Shown here: positions 53,311-60,908 of the stretch, piece after piece
How the letters are laid out: each line of letters begins with the position of its first letter
Numbering within the stretch: position 1 is the first letter of the stretch
NCBI RefSeq assembly: GCF_947489365.1
Contig: NZ_CANLDB010000009.1
Location: 62,001 to 126,000 of the forward strand
Reading direction: 5' to 3'
Source: an uncultured Nocardioides sp.
GTDB lineage: Bacteria > Actinomycetota > Actinomycetes > Propionibacteriales > Nocardioidaceae
Length of the DNA: 64,000 nucleotides
Program-made: the position numbers and the translations under genes
The notes under the pieces: generated by a model
What the model saw: the letters and a program-made list of their open reading frames with translations, nothing else
Told to the model about the DNA's origin: nothing
The model's database searches: none

Positions 53311-54125
53311 GAGAGCGCCCTCCTCTCGAGGTAGCGGACGACGGCATCGGTGGCCAGCCCGAGCAGGCTGTAGGTGACGAGGCCGACGACGATCACGTCG
53401 GTCAGCAGGAAGTCGCGGGCGCGGTTGATCATGTAGCCGAGGCCCGCGTCGGAGCCGATGGTCTCGGCGACGATCAGGGACAGCCACGCGATGCCGAGGC
53501 TCTGGCGCAGCCCGACGAGGGTCGAGGGCAGGGCGCCCGGCAGGACGACGTGGCGGATGCGCTGCAGGCGCGTGAGGTGCATCGAGCGGGCGGCCTCCAT
53601 CACCTTGCGGTCGATGCCGCGGATGCCGGCGAAGGTGTTGAGGTAGAGCGGGAACGCGACGCCGAGCGCGATGAGCGCGACCTTGGGGGCCTCGTCGATG
53701 CCCATCCAGATGATGAACAGCGGGATGAGGCCGAAGTGGGGCAGCGTCCTCAGCATCTGCATCGGCGGGTCGACGGCGTCCTCGCCGATCCGGCTGAGCC
53801 CGGCGACCAGGGCCAGCAGGAGCCCGAGGACGGCGCCGAGGACGAAGCCGAGGGCGACCCGCTGCACCGAGACCAGGACCGCGTCACCGAGCGTGCCGTC
53901 GCCGATCAGCTCACCGGCGGCCGCCGCGATCTGCGCGGGGGAGGCGAGCTTGCGCTCGTCGAGCACGCCGGTGCTGCTGGCCAGCTGCCACAGCGCGACG
54001 ATCGCGACCGGGGACAGCCAGCGCCGCCACGCGGTGAAGCGCGGCCGGGACCGTGGACGGGAGGACTTCGCGGGCGCACCGGGTTGCGGGCGTGCCGTCG
54101 TCGGGGGAGCGAGGGCTGACGTCAT
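53298..54125 (-). CDS. ABC transporter permease (SsuC/TauC type)
   Basis: The 275-residue permease has about six membrane helices and the EAA loop 'EAARSMHLTRLQRIRHVVLP', with 'GALPSTLVGLRQSLGIAW' directly after. It is the first gene of a permease-ATPase-binding protein operon. The ATG at 54125 is chosen because GACAAT lies seven bases upstream (leaderless layout); in-frame starts at 54134 and 54149 are possible. Confidence 0.88.
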   Translation of the reverse strand: MTSALAPPTTARPQPGAPAKSSRPRSRPRFTAWRRWLSPVAIVALWQLASSTGVLDERKLASPAQIAAAAGELIGDGTLGDAVLVSVQRVALGFVLGAVLGLLLALVAGLSRIGEDAVDPPMQMLRTLPHFGLIPLFIIWMGIDEAPKVALIALGVAFPLYLNTFAGIRGIDRKVMEAARSMHLTRLQRIRHVVLPGALPSTLVGLRQSLGIAWLSLIVAETIGSDAGLGYMINRARDFLLTDVIVVGLVTYSLLGLATDAVVRYLERRALSWRA

Positions 54126-54149
54126 GCGCCCCATTGTCGTCAGAAGCAA

Positions 54150-54168
54150 TCGACTTTATGCAAGTTGA
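54150..54168. promoter_or_regulatory. operator-like imperfect palindrome upstream of the ABC operon
   Basis: TCGACTT-N5-AAGTTGA (54150-54168) has seven-base arms with one mismatch and lies in the intergenic region between the divergent permease and SseB-like genes. It overlaps where the permease -35 region should be, so a repressor could act here. Confidence 0.45.
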
Positions 54169-54208
54169 CTCGCGGAGCGTCGTCGGCGGTTCCTGTCACC
54201 ATGGACGG

Positions 54209-54697
54209 GTGCGCGACATCCCCGACCCCGGATTCGCGGGGGACGACGGCCGCGCCGACCCCGGCCTGCTGGCGCTCCTCGCCGCGGCCGACGGCGACCC
54301 CGGCCCGGCACTGGCCGCCCTGGGCACGGCGCGTCTCCTCGTCCCCGTCACCGCGGTCGCCGGCGAGGTCGAGACGGGCCCCGACGGCCTGGCCCGCGAG
54401 AAGGACTCCGACATGGCCGTCGTGATGATGCGCGGCCGCGACGGGCGGGTGGCGCTCCTCGCGTTCAGCGGCACCGAGACCCTGACCCGCTGGGACCCGA
54501 CGGCCCGCCCGGTGCCGGTCACGGGCAGGACGGCGGCCCGGGCGGCGCTCGACGACGGGGCGCAGGCCCTCGTGCTCGACGTGGCCGGCCCGACGTCGTA
54601 CGCCGTGACGGGGGAGGACCTCCGCGGGCTGGCCGAGGGATGGCGGCCCGTCCGCGTCGGCGCCGGGCACGGCTGGATTGCGCCCGCCGGGGAATGA
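54209..54697 (+). CDS. SseB family protein
   Basis: The 162-residue protein matches the SseB N-terminal-like domain: 'DPGLLALLAAADGDPGPALA', 'ARLLVPVTAV', 'SDMAVVMMRGRDGRVALLAF' and 'TSYAVTGEDLRGLAEGWRPV'. SseB-type proteins of actinobacteria have no established function but are commonly found directly upstream of infC, as here. The GTG at 54209 gives the family's normal start. Confidence 0.85.
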   Translation: MRDIPDPGFAGDDGRADPGLLALLAAADGDPGPALAALGTARLLVPVTAVAGEVETGPDGLAREKDSDMAVVMMRGRDGRVALLAFSGTETLTRWDPTARPVPVTGRTAARAALDDGAQALVLDVAGPTSYAVTGEDLRGLAEGWRPVRVGAGHGWIAPAGE

Positions 54698-54702
54698 TCG
54701 GC

Positions 54703-54935
54703 TAGTCTTCCGGGGTTGACCGATCGACCACCTCACCCGAGGTGTCGGTCCAGCAAGCGGGGGCGCCGCACGAACTGCCCCTCACCCGCACCGGCCGTCG
54801 CACCACTGCACTACAGGCCGTCGGGTCCCGGTCACGGCTCCCGTCCGCGGGCGCCACGAGTGCCGTCCCGCAGTCTGCGGGGTACTCGTCCGGACTCCCG
54901 CTCGCTCACCGAAGCGCTGAAACACGGGAGGACCC
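54703..54935 (+). promoter_or_regulatory. infC promoter and structured leader
   Basis: TAGTCT (54703-54708) is a -10 box with TTGCGC about 19 bases upstream. The ~220-base leader includes a long hairpin (GACCGA/TCGGTC at 54718-54723 and 54745-54750, enclosing CACCTC/GAGGTG at 54729-54744). A second palindrome CCCGCAGTCTGCGGG lies near 54867-54881. No CDS is visible. Leaders of infC-rpmI-rplT operons are often targets of L20 control; that role is not demonstrated here. Confidence 0.5.
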
Positions 54936-55619
54936 ATCAGCACCGAGCACCGCATCAACGACCGGATCCGCGTCTCCGAGGTCCGGCTCGTTGGCCCCAA
55001 CGGCGAGACGGTCGGCATCGTGCCGACCGGCGACGCCCTGCGCCTGGCCCAGGAGGCCGAGCTCGACCTCGTCGAGATCGCCCCGACCGCGCGCCCCCCG
55101 GTCTGCAAGCTCATGGACTACGGGAAGTTCAAGTACGAGAACGCGCAGAAGGCCCGCGACGCACGCCGCAACCAGACGAACGTCGTCATCAAGGAGATGA
55201 AGCTCCGCCCCAAGATCGACAGCCACGACTACGACACCAAGAAGGGTCACGTCGTGCGGTTCCTGCGAGCCGGGGACAAGGTCAAGATCACGATCATGTT
55301 CCGCGGTCGCGAGCAGCACCGCCCCGAGCTGGGGTTCCGGCTGCTGCAGCGCCTCGCCGAGGACGTCGATGACCTGGGCTTCGTGGAGTCCGCGCCCAAG
55401 CAGGACGGGCGCAACATGACCATGGTCCTCGGCCCGCACCGCAAGAAGGCCGAGGCCAAGGTCGAGATGGCGGCGGAGAAGGAGACCAGGGCCGCGGAGC
55501 GTCTGCAGGACGAGGCCGAGGAGCGCGCGGTGCGTGAGGCCCAGCGTGGCGACGGCCCGGTCGCCCAGAAGAAGACCCGAGGTCGTTCTGAGAACCTCGA
55601 CCCCGAGATCGACGCTTGA
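54936..55619 (+). CDS. infC: translation initiation factor IF-3, probable AUC start
   Basis: IF-3 (227 residues) discriminates against non-canonical starts. The family sequence begins 'STEHRINDRIRVSEVRLVGP' with no ATG, GTG or TTG in frame before it. An ATC at 54936 sits four bases after GGAGG (54927-54931) at the right place, as AUU does in E. coli infC. The N-domain and C-domain ('KEMKLRPKIDSHDYDTKKGH', 'TIMFRGREQHRPELG') are complete. A charged Glu/Ala-rich tail of ~50 residues follows. An annotation starting at the GTG at 55020 would lose the first 28 residues. Confidence 0.92.
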   Translation: MSTEHRINDRIRVSEVRLVGPNGETVGIVPTGDALRLAQEAELDLVEIAPTARPPVCKLMDYGKFKYENAQKARDARRNQTNVVIKEMKLRPKIDSHDYDTKKGHVVRFLRAGDKVKITIMFRGREQHRPELGFRLLQRLAEDVDDLGFVESAPKQDGRNMTMVLGPHRKKAEAKVEMAAEKETRAAERLQDEAEERAVREAQRGDGPVAQKKTRGRSENLDPEIDA

Positions 55620-55652
55620 CCCACCAGGGTCACGCGTAGGAGGAGAGCAACG

Positions 55653-55847
55653 ATGCCCAAGATGAAGACGCACTCCGGTGCGAAGAAGCGCTTCCGGGTC
55701 ACCGGCACCGGCAAGCTCCGTCGCGAGAAGACGGGCCTGCGCCACAACCTCGAGAAGAAGTCCTCGAAGGTCACCCGCCGCATGTCCGGCACCACCGAGG
55801 TCGCCAAGGCCGACGTCCCCCAGGCCAAGAGGCTGCTCGGTCTTTGA
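55653..55847 (+). CDS. rpmI: 50S ribosomal protein bL35
   Basis: The 64-residue, Lys/Arg-rich protein 'MPKMKTHSGAKKRFRVTGTG' is L35. It has AGGAGGAG upstream and lies between infC and rplT, the conserved operon order. Confidence 0.97.
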   Translation: MPKMKTHSGAKKRFRVTGTGKLRREKTGLRHNLEKKSSKVTRRMSGTTEVAKADVPQAKRLLGL

Positions 55848-55887
55848 CCGAGTCCCCCGACCCCGAACCGAGCAGGAGCAATAACCC

Positions 55888-56283
55888 ATGGCACGCGTCA
55901 AGCGGGCAGTGAACGCCCAGAAGAAGCGTCGTACCACCCTCGAGCGGGCCAGCGGCTACCGCGGCCAGCGCTCGCGTCTGTACCGCAAGGCCAAGGAGCA
56001 GGTCACCCACTCCCTGGTCTACAGCTACCGCGACCGTCGCGCCCGGAAGGGTGAGTTCCGCAAGCTGTGGATCCAGCGCATCAACGCCGCCGCGCGTGCG
56101 GAGGGCCTGACCTACAACCGCTTCGTGCAGGGCCTCAAGCTGGCCGGCGTCGAGGTGGACCGCAAGATCCTGGCCGACCTCGCCGTGACCGACCCCGCGG
56201 CGTTCTCGTCGCTGGTCGCGACCGCGAAGGCGGCGCTGCCCGAGGACGTGAACGCTCCCCGCGAGACGTCCCAGGCTTCTTGA
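55888..56283 (+). CDS. rplT: 50S ribosomal protein bL20
   Basis: L20 (131 residues) is an early 23S rRNA-binding assembly protein. 'MARVKRAVNAQKKRRTTLER' and 'GYRGQRSRLYRKAKEQVTHS' are diagnostic. The C-terminal tail is slightly longer than in E. coli. GAGCAGGAGC precedes the ATG. Its stop overlaps the next gene. Confidence 0.97.
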   Translation: MARVKRAVNAQKKRRTTLERASGYRGQRSRLYRKAKEQVTHSLVYSYRDRRARKGEFRKLWIQRINAAARAEGLTYNRFVQGLKLAGVEVDRKILADLAVTDPAAFSSLVATAKAALPEDVNAPRETSQAS

Positions 56284-57077
56284 ACCAGCCCCTGACCGCG
56301 GGCAACCCCCGCGTCAAGGACGCCCGTCGGCTCAGCCGCCGCTCCGAGCGATCGGAGCGGCGGCTGTTCCTCGCCGAGGGGTCGAACGCCCTCACCTCCG
56401 CGCTCGCCCGTCCGGGCTGCGTCGTGGAGGTGTTCGCCACCGCCGAGGCAGCGCTCCGGTACGCCGGCCTGCTGGCCGGTGCGCCCGAGGTCACCCTCGT
56501 TGACGACCGGGCGATGGCCGCCCTCTCCGAGGCGGTGACGCCGCCCGGCCTCCTCGCCGTCTGCCGCTTCCTCGACGTCGCGCTGGACGACGTCCTGGCG
56601 ACGTCGCCCCGCCTGCTCGCGGTCTGCGCCGACGTCCGCGACCCCGGCAACGCGGGCACCGTCGTCCGCACCGCCGACGCGGCGGGCGCCGACGCCGTCG
56701 TCCTCGCGGGCGACGCCGTCGACCTGCACAACCCGAAGACGATCCGCGCCAGCGCCGGGAGCGCCTTCACCCTCCCGGTCGCCGTCGAGCGCGACCCCGC
56801 TGTCGTCGTCCGACGCCTCCGCGCCGCGGGGCTCGCCGTCCTGGCGACCACCGGCGGAGGCGACCTCGACCTGTTCGAGGCCGACGACGTGCTGGCCGGT
56901 CCGGTCGCGTGGCTGCTGGGCAACGAGGCCGCCGGTCTGCCCGACGACCTGCTCGCGCTCGCGGACCACCGTGTCTCGATCCCGATCCGTGGCGGCGCCG
57001 AGAGCCTCAACCTCGCGACCGCCGCCGCCGTCTGCCTCTACGCCTCGGCGCGGGTCGCGTCGCCGCGACCGCACTGA
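56280..57077 (+). CDS. TrmH/SpoU family RNA 2'-O-methyltransferase
   Basis: The 265-residue SPOUT methyltransferase has an N-terminal substrate-binding region ('RVKDARRLSRRSERSERRLF'). The knotted catalytic domain carries motif 1 'DVRDPGNAGTVVRTADAAGA', motif 2 'AWLLGNEAAGLPDDLL' and motif 3 'IPIRGGAESLNLATAAAVCL'. It probably methylates rRNA. The TTG at 56280 overlaps the rplT stop (TTGA) and no better start is available. Confidence 0.9.
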   Translation: MNQPLTAGNPRVKDARRLSRRSERSERRLFLAEGSNALTSALARPGCVVEVFATAEAALRYAGLLAGAPEVTLVDDRAMAALSEAVTPPGLLAVCRFLDVALDDVLATSPRLLAVCADVRDPGNAGTVVRTADAAGADAVVLAGDAVDLHNPKTIRASAGSAFTLPVAVERDPAVVVRRLRAAGLAVLATTGGGDLDLFEADDVLAGPVAWLLGNEAAGLPDDLLALADHRVSIPIRGGAESLNLATAAAVCLYASARVASPRPH

Positions 57078-57121
57078 GCGTCGCAGGAGAAACCCGGTCG
57101 AGCCCGGCCGACGGCGCTTCC

Positions 57122-57127
57122 TAGACT
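57122..57127 (+). promoter_or_regulatory. -10 box of pheS-pheT (leaderless)
   Basis: TAGACT is followed by seven bases and the ATG at 57135, with no Shine-Dalgarno. Confidence 0.6.
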
Positions 57128-57134
57128 CGACCCC

Positions 57135-58253
57135 ATGTCCGGACCCAACTCAGACTTCGACCCCGTCGAGGTCGCGGTGCTCCAGCCCGAGGCCGTCGAC
57201 GCCGCCCGCGAGGCCGCGCTGGCCGCGATCGAGGCGGCGGGTGACCCGGAGGAGCTGAAGGCCGTCCGGACCGCCCACGCCGGTGACCGCTCGCCGCTCG
57301 CCCTCGCCAACCGCGAGATCGGGGCGCTGCCTCCGCAGGCCCGCAAGGAGGCCGGCCAGCGGGTCGGCAAGGCCCGCGGCGCGGTCGAGCAGGCACTCGG
57401 ACGGCGGGCCGCCGTCCTGGAGGCCGAGCACGAGGAGCGGATGCTCGCGGTCGAGACCGTCGACGTCACCCTGCCCACGGACCGGCACCCCGCCGGAGCC
57501 CGCCACCCGCTGACCACGGGCGCCGAGCTCATCGCCGACGTCTTCGTGGCCATGGGCTGGGAGGTCGCCGAGGGCCCGGTCATCGAGGCCGAGTGGCTCA
57601 ACTTCGACGCCCTCAACCTGGGCCCGGACCACCCGGCGCGCACGATGCAGGACACCTTCTGGACCGAGCCCGCCTCGGACCACCTCGTGCTGCGCACCCA
57701 GACATCGCCCGTCCAGGCACGCACCATGCTGACCCGGACGCCCCCGATCTACGTCGTCTCCCCGGGCCGGGTCTTCCGCACCGACGAGTACGACGCCACG
57801 CACAGCCCGGTCTTCCACCAGGTCGAGGGCCTGGCGATCGACCGCGGGATCTCGATGGCCCACCTGAAGGGCACCCTCGACCACTTCGCCACGGCGATGT
57901 TCGGCGAGGGCATCACGACGCGCTTCCGGCCGTCGTACTTCCCCTTCACCGAGCCCTCCGCCGAGGTCGACCTCGTCTGCTTCGTGTGCCGCGGCACCGG
58001 CACGGACCCCGAGAGGGACGGGACGGTCACCTGCCGCACCTGCAAGGGCGAGGGCTGGATCGAGTGGGGCGGCTGCGGCGTGGTCAACCCCCGCGTGCTG
58101 CGCGCCTGCGGCGTCGACGACACCGAGTTCACCGGCTTCGCCTTCGGCATGGGCATCGACCGGTCGCTGATGTTCCGCCACGGGATCGCCGACATGCGCG
58201 ACCTGTTCGAGGGCGACGTCCGCTTCGCCACCACCTTCGGGAGTGAGCTGTGA
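57135..58253 (+). CDS. pheS: phenylalanyl-tRNA synthetase alpha subunit
   Basis: PheS (372 residues) contains the class II catalytic domain of the PheRS heterotetramer. An N-terminal coiled coil comes first, then motif 2-like 'THSPVFHQVEGLAIDRGISM' and motif 3 'GFAFGMGIDRSLMFRHGI'. Between them lies a Cys-rich insertion ('CFVCRGTGTDPER', 'CRTCKGEGWIEWGGCG'), an actinobacterial feature that may bind zinc. It overlaps pheT by four bases. Confidence 0.97.
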   Translation: MSGPNSDFDPVEVAVLQPEAVDAAREAALAAIEAAGDPEELKAVRTAHAGDRSPLALANREIGALPPQARKEAGQRVGKARGAVEQALGRRAAVLEAEHEERMLAVETVDVTLPTDRHPAGARHPLTTGAELIADVFVAMGWEVAEGPVIEAEWLNFDALNLGPDHPARTMQDTFWTEPASDHLVLRTQTSPVQARTMLTRTPPIYVVSPGRVFRTDEYDATHSPVFHQVEGLAIDRGISMAHLKGTLDHFATAMFGEGITTRFRPSYFPFTEPSAEVDLVCFVCRGTGTDPERDGTVTCRTCKGEGWIEWGGCGVVNPRVLRACGVDDTEFTGFAFGMGIDRSLMFRHGIADMRDLFEGDVRFATTFGSEL

Positions 58254-60751
58254 GAGTCCCCGTCTCCTGGGTCCGCGAGCACGCCGACCTGCCCGAGAGC
58301 GCGACCAGCGAGGACCTCGCGGCGCGCCTGACCGCGCTGGGGCTCAAGCTCGAGGCCCTCGAGCGCCCCGCCGAGGCGATCACCGGCCCACTCGTGGTCG
58401 GCCGGGTGCTGACGATGGAGCCCGAGCCGCAGAAGAACGGCAAGACCATCAACTGGTGCACCGTCGACGTCGGTGACGCCAACGGCACCGGCGAGCCCCA
58501 GGGCATCGTCTGCGGCGCCCACAACTTCGCGCCCGGCGACCTGGTCGTCGTGATCCTGCCCGGGGGAGTGCTGCCCGGGAACTTCGCGATCTCCGCCCGC
58601 AAGACCTACGGCCACGTCTCGGCCGGGATGATCTGCTCGGGCGCCGAGCTGGGCCTGTCGGCGGAGTCCGACGGCATCGTCGTGCTGCCCGCCGACGCCG
58701 GCGAGCCCGGCCAGGAGGCGTTCGGCGTCCTCGGCCTCGACGACGACGTCATCGAGCTCGAGATCAACCCCGACCGGGCCTACGCGCTGTCCGTCCGCGG
58801 CGTCGCCCGCGACGCCGCCCTCGCGTACGACGTGGACTTCCGCGACCCCTGCGACCGCGACGTGCCGCCCGCCGACGACGCCGGCTGGCCGGTCCGCATC
58901 GAGGACCCGAGCGGCTGCCCGGTCTTCGCCGCCCGCCTCGTCTCTGGCCTCGACCCGACCGCCACCACGCCCGAGTTCGTCGCCCGCCGGCTCGCGCAGG
59001 CCGGGATGCGCCCGATCAGCCTCCCCGTCGACGTCACCAACTACGTGATGCTCGAGACCGGTCGCCCGATCCATGGCTACGACGCCGACAAGCTCACCGG
59101 CACCGTCGGCGTCCGTCGCGCGAACGCGGGGGAGACCCTGACCACGCTCGACGGCACCCGTCGCACCCTGTCGACGGAGGACCTCGTCGTCGTCGACGAC
59201 TCCGGCCTCATCGGCCTCGGCGGCGTCATGGGCGGCGAGGACACCGAGATGTCCGGCACCACCACCCGCGTGCTCGTCGAGTCGGCGCACTGGGACCCGG
59301 TCTCGATGTTCCGCACCGGACGCCGCCACAAGATCACCTCCGAGGCCGGCAAGCGCAACGAGCGCGGCGTCGACCCCACGATCTGCGAGGCCGCCGCCGA
59401 CCGCGTCGTCGAGCTCCTCGTGGCGTACGGCGGCGCGACGGCCGAGCCCGGCGTCACCGTCGTCGGCACGCCGCCGCCCCGCGAGCCGGTCACCATGGCC
59501 GCGGACCTGCCCGCCCGGGTGTCCGGGATCGAGATCCCCGCTCGGCGGACCGTGCAGACGCTGCGCGACCAGGGGTTCGTCGTCGAGGAGCAGGGCCCCG
59601 ATGTCGTCGCGACCCCGCCGCAGTGGCGCCCCGACGTCACGGACCCCTTCGACCTGGTCGAGGAGGTCGTCCGCGTCGTCGGGTACGACGCCGTCCCGTC
59701 CGTGCTGCCCACGCCCGGCGCCGGTCGTGGCCTGACGCGGTCCCAGCGACTGCGGCGCCGCGTCGGCCGGACGCTGGCCGGGGCGGGGGCCGTCGAGGTC
59801 GTCAGCTTCCCGTTCGTCGGCGACGCCTCCCTCGACGCCCTGGGGCTCGACGCCGACGACGATCGCCGGCGGACCATCCGGCTGGCCAACCCCCTGTCGG
59901 CGCAGGAGCCGGCGTACACGACGACCCTGCTGCCGGGTCTGCTGCGGGCCGCGGCGCGCAACCTCGGGCGCGGCGCCACCGGCGTGACACTGTTCGAGAC
60001 CGGCAGTGTCGTGCGCGGCGGGTCGAGCCCGACGCCGATCCTCGGTGTGGAGTCCCGACCGAGCGAGCTGGAGCTGAAGGAGCTGCTCGCCGGGGTCCCC
60101 GACCAGCCGCTGCACCTGGGCCTCGTCGTCGCCGGCGAGCGCGAGCGCGCCGGCTGGTGGGGCGCGGGTACCTCCCCTGATGGCTGGGCCGGCTGGGCCG
60201 ACGCGATCGCGCTGGTGCGCCGCCTCGGTGACGAGCTCGGCGTCCCGCTGACGACGCGCGCCGCCGTCCTCGCGCCCTGGCACCCCGGCCGCTGCGCCGA
60301 GGTGCTGGCCGGGACCGGCGAGTCCGCCGTCGTCCTCGGGCACGCCGGCGAGCTGCACCCGCGGGTCTGCGACGCCCACGACCTGCCACGGCGCAGCGCG
60401 GCCGTCGAGATCGACCTCGACGCCCTGCTCGCCCTCGCGCCCGAGCGTGTCGTCGGGCCGGAGCTGTCGTCGTTCCCGATGGCGAAGGAGGACGTCGCAC
60501 TCGTCGTCGACGTCTCCGTGACCGCCGCCGAGGTCGAGGCCGCCCTGCGTGAGGGTGCCGGGGAGCTGCTCGAGTCCGTCCGCCTCTTCGACGTCTACAC
60601 CGGCGCCCAGGTCCCGGACGGCAAGAAGTCGCTGGCCTTCGCCCTCCGCTTCCGGGCGCCCGACCGGACGCTGACCGAGGCCGAGACCGGCGCCGCCCGC
60701 GACGCCGCCGTCGCCCTCGCCGCCGAGCGCTGCGGGGCCGTCCAGCGCTGA
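58250..60751 (+). CDS. pheT: phenylalanyl-tRNA synthetase beta subunit
   Basis: PheT (833 residues) provides tRNA binding and editing. It begins 'VSWVREHADLPESATSEDLA'. The EMAP-like tRNA-binding domain ('GIVCGAHNFAPGDLVVVILP') is near residue 85, B3/4 editing and B5 domains follow, and the C-terminal FDX-ACB anticodon-binding domain ends '...GAARDAAVALAAERCGAVQR'. The GTG at 58250 overlaps the pheS stop. Confidence 0.97.
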   Translation: MRVPVSWVREHADLPESATSEDLAARLTALGLKLEALERPAEAITGPLVVGRVLTMEPEPQKNGKTINWCTVDVGDANGTGEPQGIVCGAHNFAPGDLVVVILPGGVLPGNFAISARKTYGHVSAGMICSGAELGLSAESDGIVVLPADAGEPGQEAFGVLGLDDDVIELEINPDRAYALSVRGVARDAALAYDVDFRDPCDRDVPPADDAGWPVRIEDPSGCPVFAARLVSGLDPTATTPEFVARRLAQAGMRPISLPVDVTNYVMLETGRPIHGYDADKLTGTVGVRRANAGETLTTLDGTRRTLSTEDLVVVDDSGLIGLGGVMGGEDTEMSGTTTRVLVESAHWDPVSMFRTGRRHKITSEAGKRNERGVDPTICEAAADRVVELLVAYGGATAEPGVTVVGTPPPREPVTMAADLPARVSGIEIPARRTVQTLRDQGFVVEEQGPDVVATPPQWRPDVTDPFDLVEEVVRVVGYDAVPSVLPTPGAGRGLTRSQRLRRRVGRTLAGAGAVEVVSFPFVGDASLDALGLDADDDRRRTIRLANPLSAQEPAYTTTLLPGLLRAAARNLGRGATGVTLFETGSVVRGGSSPTPILGVESRPSELELKELLAGVPDQPLHLGLVVAGERERAGWWGAGTSPDGWAGWADAIALVRRLGDELGVPLTTRAAVLAPWHPGRCAEVLAGTGESAVVLGHAGELHPRVCDAHDLPRRSAAVEIDLDALLALAPERVVGPELSSFPMAKEDVALVVDVSVTAAEVEAALREGAGELLESVRLFDVYTGAQVPDGKKSLAFALRFRAPDRTLTEAETGAARDAAVALAAERCGAVQR

Positions 60752-60762
60752 GGACCCGCGCC

Positions 60763-60905
60763 GCTCGACCTCCGGGTGCCGTGACGGAGATCGAGGTGCG
60801 AGGCCGGCCACGGCCGAGCCACGAGATCGCGGAACCGGACCGCCGTCCGCCTCACGGGGTCTCGTGGCTCCTCGCTGGCGCTCGCAGCACCTCGACCTCC
60901 GGTGC
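60763..60905. repeat. REP-like inverted repeat between convergent genes
   Basis: One arm runs GGAGATCGAGGTGCGAG...GAGCCACGAGATC (60786-60828). The other runs GTCTCGTGGCTC...CAGCACCTCGACCTCCGG (60859-60902). The two are near-complementary over more than 40 bases with a ~30-base loop. The arm sequence is the same as at 11632, 11820 and 4389. It lies between the convergent pheT and dehydrogenase genes and may double as a terminator. Confidence 0.85.
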
Positions 60906-60908
60906 GGG

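Noticed and set aside
55020..55619. infC starting at the GTG at 55020
   Set aside because: It would remove the conserved IF-3 N-terminal segment 'RINDRIRVSEVRLVGP', which lies in frame upstream behind GGAGG and ATC.
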